From JBHGXV01 sp041920505 (GTDB lineage: Bacteria > Bacillota > Bacilli > Brevibacillales > Brevibacillaceae): a DNA stretch of 64,000 nucleotides. Location: contig JBHGXV010000049.1 of assembly GCA_041920505.1 (NCBI GenBank), positions 1 to 64,000 on the forward strand, in the 5' to 3' direction. A program made the position numbers and the translations under genes. Every line of letters begins with the position of its first letter. Position 1 is the stretch's first letter. Of this stretch, positions 61,614 through 64,000 are shown one piece after another. Below the pieces are notes generated by a model. That model did no database searches, was not told the DNA's origin, and worked only from the letters and a program-made list of their open reading frames with translations.

Positions 61614-62362
61614 GATGGAACCACCTCGATTTGTGTGACACGTTTCCAACTCTGATGCGTTTCCTTCGGCAGATCGCTGTCGGTGATGATGCACACCTCG
61701 TCCGGGCGGCAGACCAGCGAAAACGTCACTTCGCCGAATTTGCTGGAGTCGGCCAGCACGTACCGCTCATCCGACAACTGCAACGCTGTCGCCTTGACGT
61801 GGGCTTCCTCCGGGTCGGGCGTGGTCAGCCCTTTTTCCAGGTGAAGTCCGTTCATCCCGAGGAAACACTTGTCGAACCGGTACCGCGCAAGCCCGCTGAC
61901 CGCCCCGTGACCGACCATGGACAGCGTCTTGGGCTTGAGCGCGCCCCCGGTCAAAATCGTTTTGATCCCGTATTCCAGCAGGCGGGTGGCGATGTTGATC
62001 CCGTTGGTCACAACGAGAATGTCTTTTGGCAAAAACGGAACCATCCGCAAAGTCGTCGTCCCGGCGTCCAGAAACAGCGAATCGCCCGGTTTGACCAAGC
62101 GGGCGGCGTGCGCGGCGATCGCCTGTTTCTCCGCTTCGTGCTTGACCTCTTTCTCCGCCACGGTCGGCTCATCCACCTTGCGCTCAAACAGCGCGGCGCC
62201 GCCGTGCACCCGCTTCAGTTTTTTCTGTTGCTCCAACTCGTTCAAATCGCGGCGGATCGTCGACTCCGACGCGCCGGTCAGCGCCACCAGGTCATGCAGG
62301 CGGGCAAAACCCTGGCGCTGGACGTATTCGAGAATCACCTGCTGACGTTCAGGGGTTAGCAA
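61610..62362 (-). CDS. fruR: DeoR-family transcriptional regulator FruR
   Basis: 250-residue sugar-phosphate-responsive repressor. The DeoR helix-turn-helix fills residues 3-58 (LHDLVALTGASESTIRRDLNELE), with the effector domain starting near 75 (GDSLFLDAGTTTLRM; ILVVTNGINIA; TGGALKPKTLSMVG). The start is TTG, 6-7 bases from GAGGTGAG. It is the first gene of fruR-fruK-fruA, so it regulates itself; three repeats upstream of its start are the likely operators. Confidence 0.93.
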   Translation of the reverse strand: MLTPERQQVILEYVQRQGFARLHDLVALTGASESTIRRDLNELEQQKKLKRVHGGAALFERKVDEPTVAEKEVKHEAEKQAIAAHAARLVKPGDSLFLDAGTTTLRMVPFLPKDILVVTNGINIATRLLEYGIKTILTGGALKPKTLSMVGHGAVSGLARYRFDKCFLGMNGLHLEKGLTTPDPEEAHVKATALQLSDERYVLADSSKFGEVTFSLVCRPDEVCIITDSDLPKETHQSWKRVTQIEVVPS

Positions 62363-62396
62363 ACGGTTCTCACCTCGCTATCTGTTTTCTGCCTCC

Positions 62397-62425
62397 ATCA
62401 TACTGCATGCGCTTTCAAAAAACAA
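62397..62425 (-). promoter_or_regulatory. Promoter of the fru operon
   Basis: Minus strand TTGTTT (62425-62420), 17-base spacer, TATGAT (62402-62397), about 35 bases upstream of the TTG start of fruR. The -35 box lies inside the first FruR repeat. Confidence 0.6.
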
Positions 62426-62478
62426 TCAAAATCTTTCACATACTTTCAAAAATAATCATATTCGATCAAAAATAATCA
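62413..62478 (-). promoter_or_regulatory. Three FruR-like operator repeats
   Basis: On the minus strand TGATTRTTTTTGA is repeated at 62478-62464 (TGATTATTTTTGATC), 62458-62443 (TGATTATTTTTGAAAG) and 62428-62413 (TGATTGTTTTTTGAAA). Their left ends are 20 and 30 bases apart, that is two and three helical turns, so bound proteins would stand on one DNA face. The repeat is of the type bound by DeoR-family sugar regulators. Confidence 0.7.
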
Positions 62479-62493
62479 AGAACCGGTTTTCAT

Positions 62494-62522
62494 AAAAAAA
62501 AAAACGGAATCCCGCCTCCGTT
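62494..62522 (-). terminator. Terminator of the 87-residue protein gene
   Basis: AACGGA / TCCGTT hairpin followed on the minus strand by a run of eleven T, 44 bases after the stop at 62566. Confidence 0.85.
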
Positions 62523-62565
62523 CGCGGACAACGTCCGGATGTCATGAGGCATGGTTCCCGCTCGC

Positions 62566-62829
62566 TCAAACACCAAGGTATCGTTTTCTTTCATGGATCG
62601 CCGCGTCGAGATGGCGGATCGCTTTTACGTACCGGGCTTCCTCCAGCCGGTCCTGCTCGTACAGCCATTGGATGTAGTTGCGCAGGGACATCAGGTCAAT
62701 CCAGGCGTCCTTGGCCTGCGCGTTTCCTCCCGGGACCTCCCCGGTCACGTCGCCGTTACGAATGGCCTTGCCCAGTTCGGCCGGATGCATCCCCAGCTTG
62801 TGCGCAATCTCGTAAATCGCGATTTTCAT
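62566..62829 (-). CDS. Small protein with a MerR/excisionase-like N-terminus, unknown
   Basis: 87 residues. The first 30 (KIAIYEIAHKLGMHPAELGKAIRNGDV) look like the helix-turn-helix start of MerR or excisionase-type DNA-binding proteins, and the rest is a helical, charged tail (YIQWLYEQDRLEEARYVKAI). No cysteines, no membrane segment. ATG follows GGGGGT. I cannot name the family; it may be a small DNA-binding regulator. It stands between the spore-kinase-like gene and the fru operon with its own terminator. Confidence 0.65.
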   Translation of the reverse strand: MKIAIYEIAHKLGMHPAELGKAIRNGDVTGEVPGGNAQAKDAWIDLMSLRNYIQWLYEQDRLEEARYVKAIRHLDAAIHERKRYLGV

Positions 62830-62942
62830 CGGTTACCCCCTGTATTCGCAACCGGCATTCCCGCCAGTTTGATGCTTGTCCGTATTGTACCATGAAAACC
62901 AGTCCCTTTGCCCGCAGGCCGAAGGGACTGTTGATCAAGCAC

Positions 62943-63953
62943 TTACCCGGCGCGCCATCCCGCGCCAAACAACCACTCGCCCGCCTGGAAAAACACGCGC
63001 CGCTCCTGGCGGTATTTCCGCTCCAGTTGCAACAGTTGCATGACGCCGCGGACGCGGTAACCGGGCCTTTTGGCGTAAACGCCGGTCACTTCCCGAAGCA
63101 CATTGTCGGGATAGCGCAGCAAGTGATGGATCGTCTGAATCTGCCCGTCGGAAAGGGGCAGAATTTTGCCGTACGCTTCCATCGCCTCGCAAAACACCTC
63201 CAGGCTGTAGCCTTGCAACAGCAGCATCCTGCTCGCGAACTGCACCAGATCCGCCAGTTGCATGTCAACCGCCACGGTGTCCAGATCGATCAGATAGCAG
63301 CTTCCCCGCTCGGTAATGAGGAAGTTGTGACTGGCGACATCGCGGTGCGCCAGCGTTCCCAGCCGATACGCCCGCTCCATCTCGGCTGAAAGCGGCAGAT
63401 GCCAGGCGGCCTCCAGCGCGCGGCGGCCGTCCTGTTTGGCTTCGCTCGCCATCCCCAGCACAAGTTGTTCAAAGCGGCTTTGTGCTCCTCGCCTCGCGAT
63501 CTTGTCGACGATTCGCTCGAAGTGGGCCAGCCGATCTTCCCATTTTTCGATCAAGGGAGACTTTACGCCGCTGACACCGGCCTTGACCGGTGTTCCCCGG
63601 GCGACCAGGTGAAAACGGGCGAGCGTCTCCGCCGTTTTTTTCACGTCCGAACGGGAAGCGTACTGGGCTTCGCTCCCGTCGATCGCCTTCATCACCGTGT
63701 AATAGCGGCCGTCGTGGGGAATCACCATGCAGCCGTCAATGCTCGTGAGATAGAGCACCGTATGGTGGAATCCCTGTTCGTGCAGCGACCGCCCCAACTG
63801 CGTGACCCAGCGGGCTTGTGCTTCTTCCTCGTAAGCCTTCACGACCCAGTGCCCCCGGCTGGTGCGCAACAGGTACACATTGCGTCGCGGCTTCCCCCCG
63901 TAAATATGACAGCGGAACGCTTTTTCAAGGGTTGGAAGAAACGTCTCGCTCAT
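62943..63953 (-). CDS. CotS-family spore coat kinase-like protein
   Basis: 336 residues from the ATG at 63953 (a TTG at 63965 would add four). It has the aminoglycoside-phosphotransferase/choline-kinase-like fold of spore coat proteins CotS, CotI, YsxE and YutH: VYLLRTSRGHWVVKAYEE for the nucleotide lysine, ALAHRDVASHNFLI for the catalytic loop (here HRD-x-ASHN, close to HGDxxxxN), and LIDLDTVAVDMQLADL for the metal-binding DFG-like aspartate. No good ribosome site precedes either start; the best one in the region (AGAGAGG) serves a different frame, see the findings. Upstream sequence is outside the window. Confidence 0.8.
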   Translation of the reverse strand: MSETFLPTLEKAFRCHIYGGKPRRNVYLLRTSRGHWVVKAYEEEAQARWVTQLGRSLHEQGFHHTVLYLTSIDGCMVIPHDGRYYTVMKAIDGSEAQYASRSDVKKTAETLARFHLVARGTPVKAGVSGVKSPLIEKWEDRLAHFERIVDKIARRGAQSRFEQLVLGMASEAKQDGRRALEAAWHLPLSAEMERAYRLGTLAHRDVASHNFLITERGSCYLIDLDTVAVDMQLADLVQFASRMLLLQGYSLEVFCEAMEAYGKILPLSDGQIQTIHHLLRYPDNVLREVTGVYAKRPGYRVRGVMQLLQLERKYRQERRVFFQAGEWLFGAGWRAG

Positions 63954-64000
63954 TTGGACACTCAACTGCAGCTAGAGGATTCATCATGGCCTCTCTCCCA

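Noticed and set aside
1..64000. CRISPR arrays, insertion sequences, prophage genes, tRNA or rRNA genes
   Set aside because: No regularly spaced repeats, transposase or integrase motifs, or tRNA-like cloverleaf sequences were seen; the accessory genes are not bounded by visible direct or inverted repeats.

Overview
The window is about 64 kb of GC-rich chromosome from an endospore-forming Firmicute of the order Bacillales. Gene order largely follows the Bacillus subtilis region recD2/yrrD - cymR - rarA - tcdA - 6S RNA - aspS - hisS - yrvJ - dtd - relA - apt - recJ - secDF - comN - spoVB - yrbG - yrzE - yajC - tgt - queA - ruvBA. Features unlike Bacillus itself are a ruvC gene behind ruvAB, hemZ beside hisS, many GTG/TTG starts, and an accessory carbohydrate block. 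I would place it near Alicyclobacillaceae, Brevibacillus or a similar moderately thermophilic Bacillales lineage, with low confidence. The protein sorting, division of labour and regulation all look chromosomal; there are no phage, IS, CRISPR, rRNA or tRNA genes.

Layout. 1-9.9 kb (mostly minus): a partial AI-2E-family permease, small proteins, PRC-barrel YrrD-like protein, RecD2 helicase, a Cache-domain chemoreceptor, the cymR-cysteine desulfurase operon, rarA and tcdA. 9.9-15.5 kb: 6S RNA, the T-box controlled hisS-aspS operon and hemZ. 15.5-27.7 kb: a secreted SH3/amidase, then an accessory sugar block (ROK kinase, mannose-6-phosphate isomerase on plus; GH130 phosphorylase-like enzyme, phosphomannomutase, an alpha/alpha-barrel protein, a GT4 glycosyltransferase and a sugar nucleotidyltransferase on minus) followed by a two-gene D-glycerate operon. 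27.8-38.2 kb: dtd, relA, a lone lipoprotein, apt, recJ, a cation diffusion facilitator, secDF, comN. 38.2-45.3 kb: spoVB, DUF421, corA, yrzE-like, small membrane and DinB proteins, a His-rich YmaF protein, yajC and tgt. 45.5-52.6 kb: a soluble MCP-like sensor, queA, a SpoIID/SPOR/SH3 protein and ruvB-ruvA-ruvC. 52.6-58.7 kb: envelope genes (CwlD-like amidase, L,D-transpeptidase, an unknown secreted protein with a Cys/His motif, a YibQ-like deacetylase, a secreted 5'-nucleotidase). 58.7-64 kb: the fructose operon fruR-fruK-fruA with three phased operator repeats, a small unknown gene and a CotS-family kinase-like protein.

How the genes fit together. The sugar block encodes all steps needed to interconvert fructose-6-P, mannose-6-P, mannose-1-P and a nucleotide sugar, a transferase to spend it and a GH130 enzyme that could release mannose-1-P again, so it looks like a self-contained synthesis and recycling loop for a mannose-containing glycan or small glycoside. 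The neighbouring glycerate kinase and glycerate dehydrogenase raise, but do not prove, a link to glycosyl-glycerate. Regulatory RNAs that can be read directly are 6S RNA and a T-box leader whose best specifier is an aspartate codon although hisS is the first gene.
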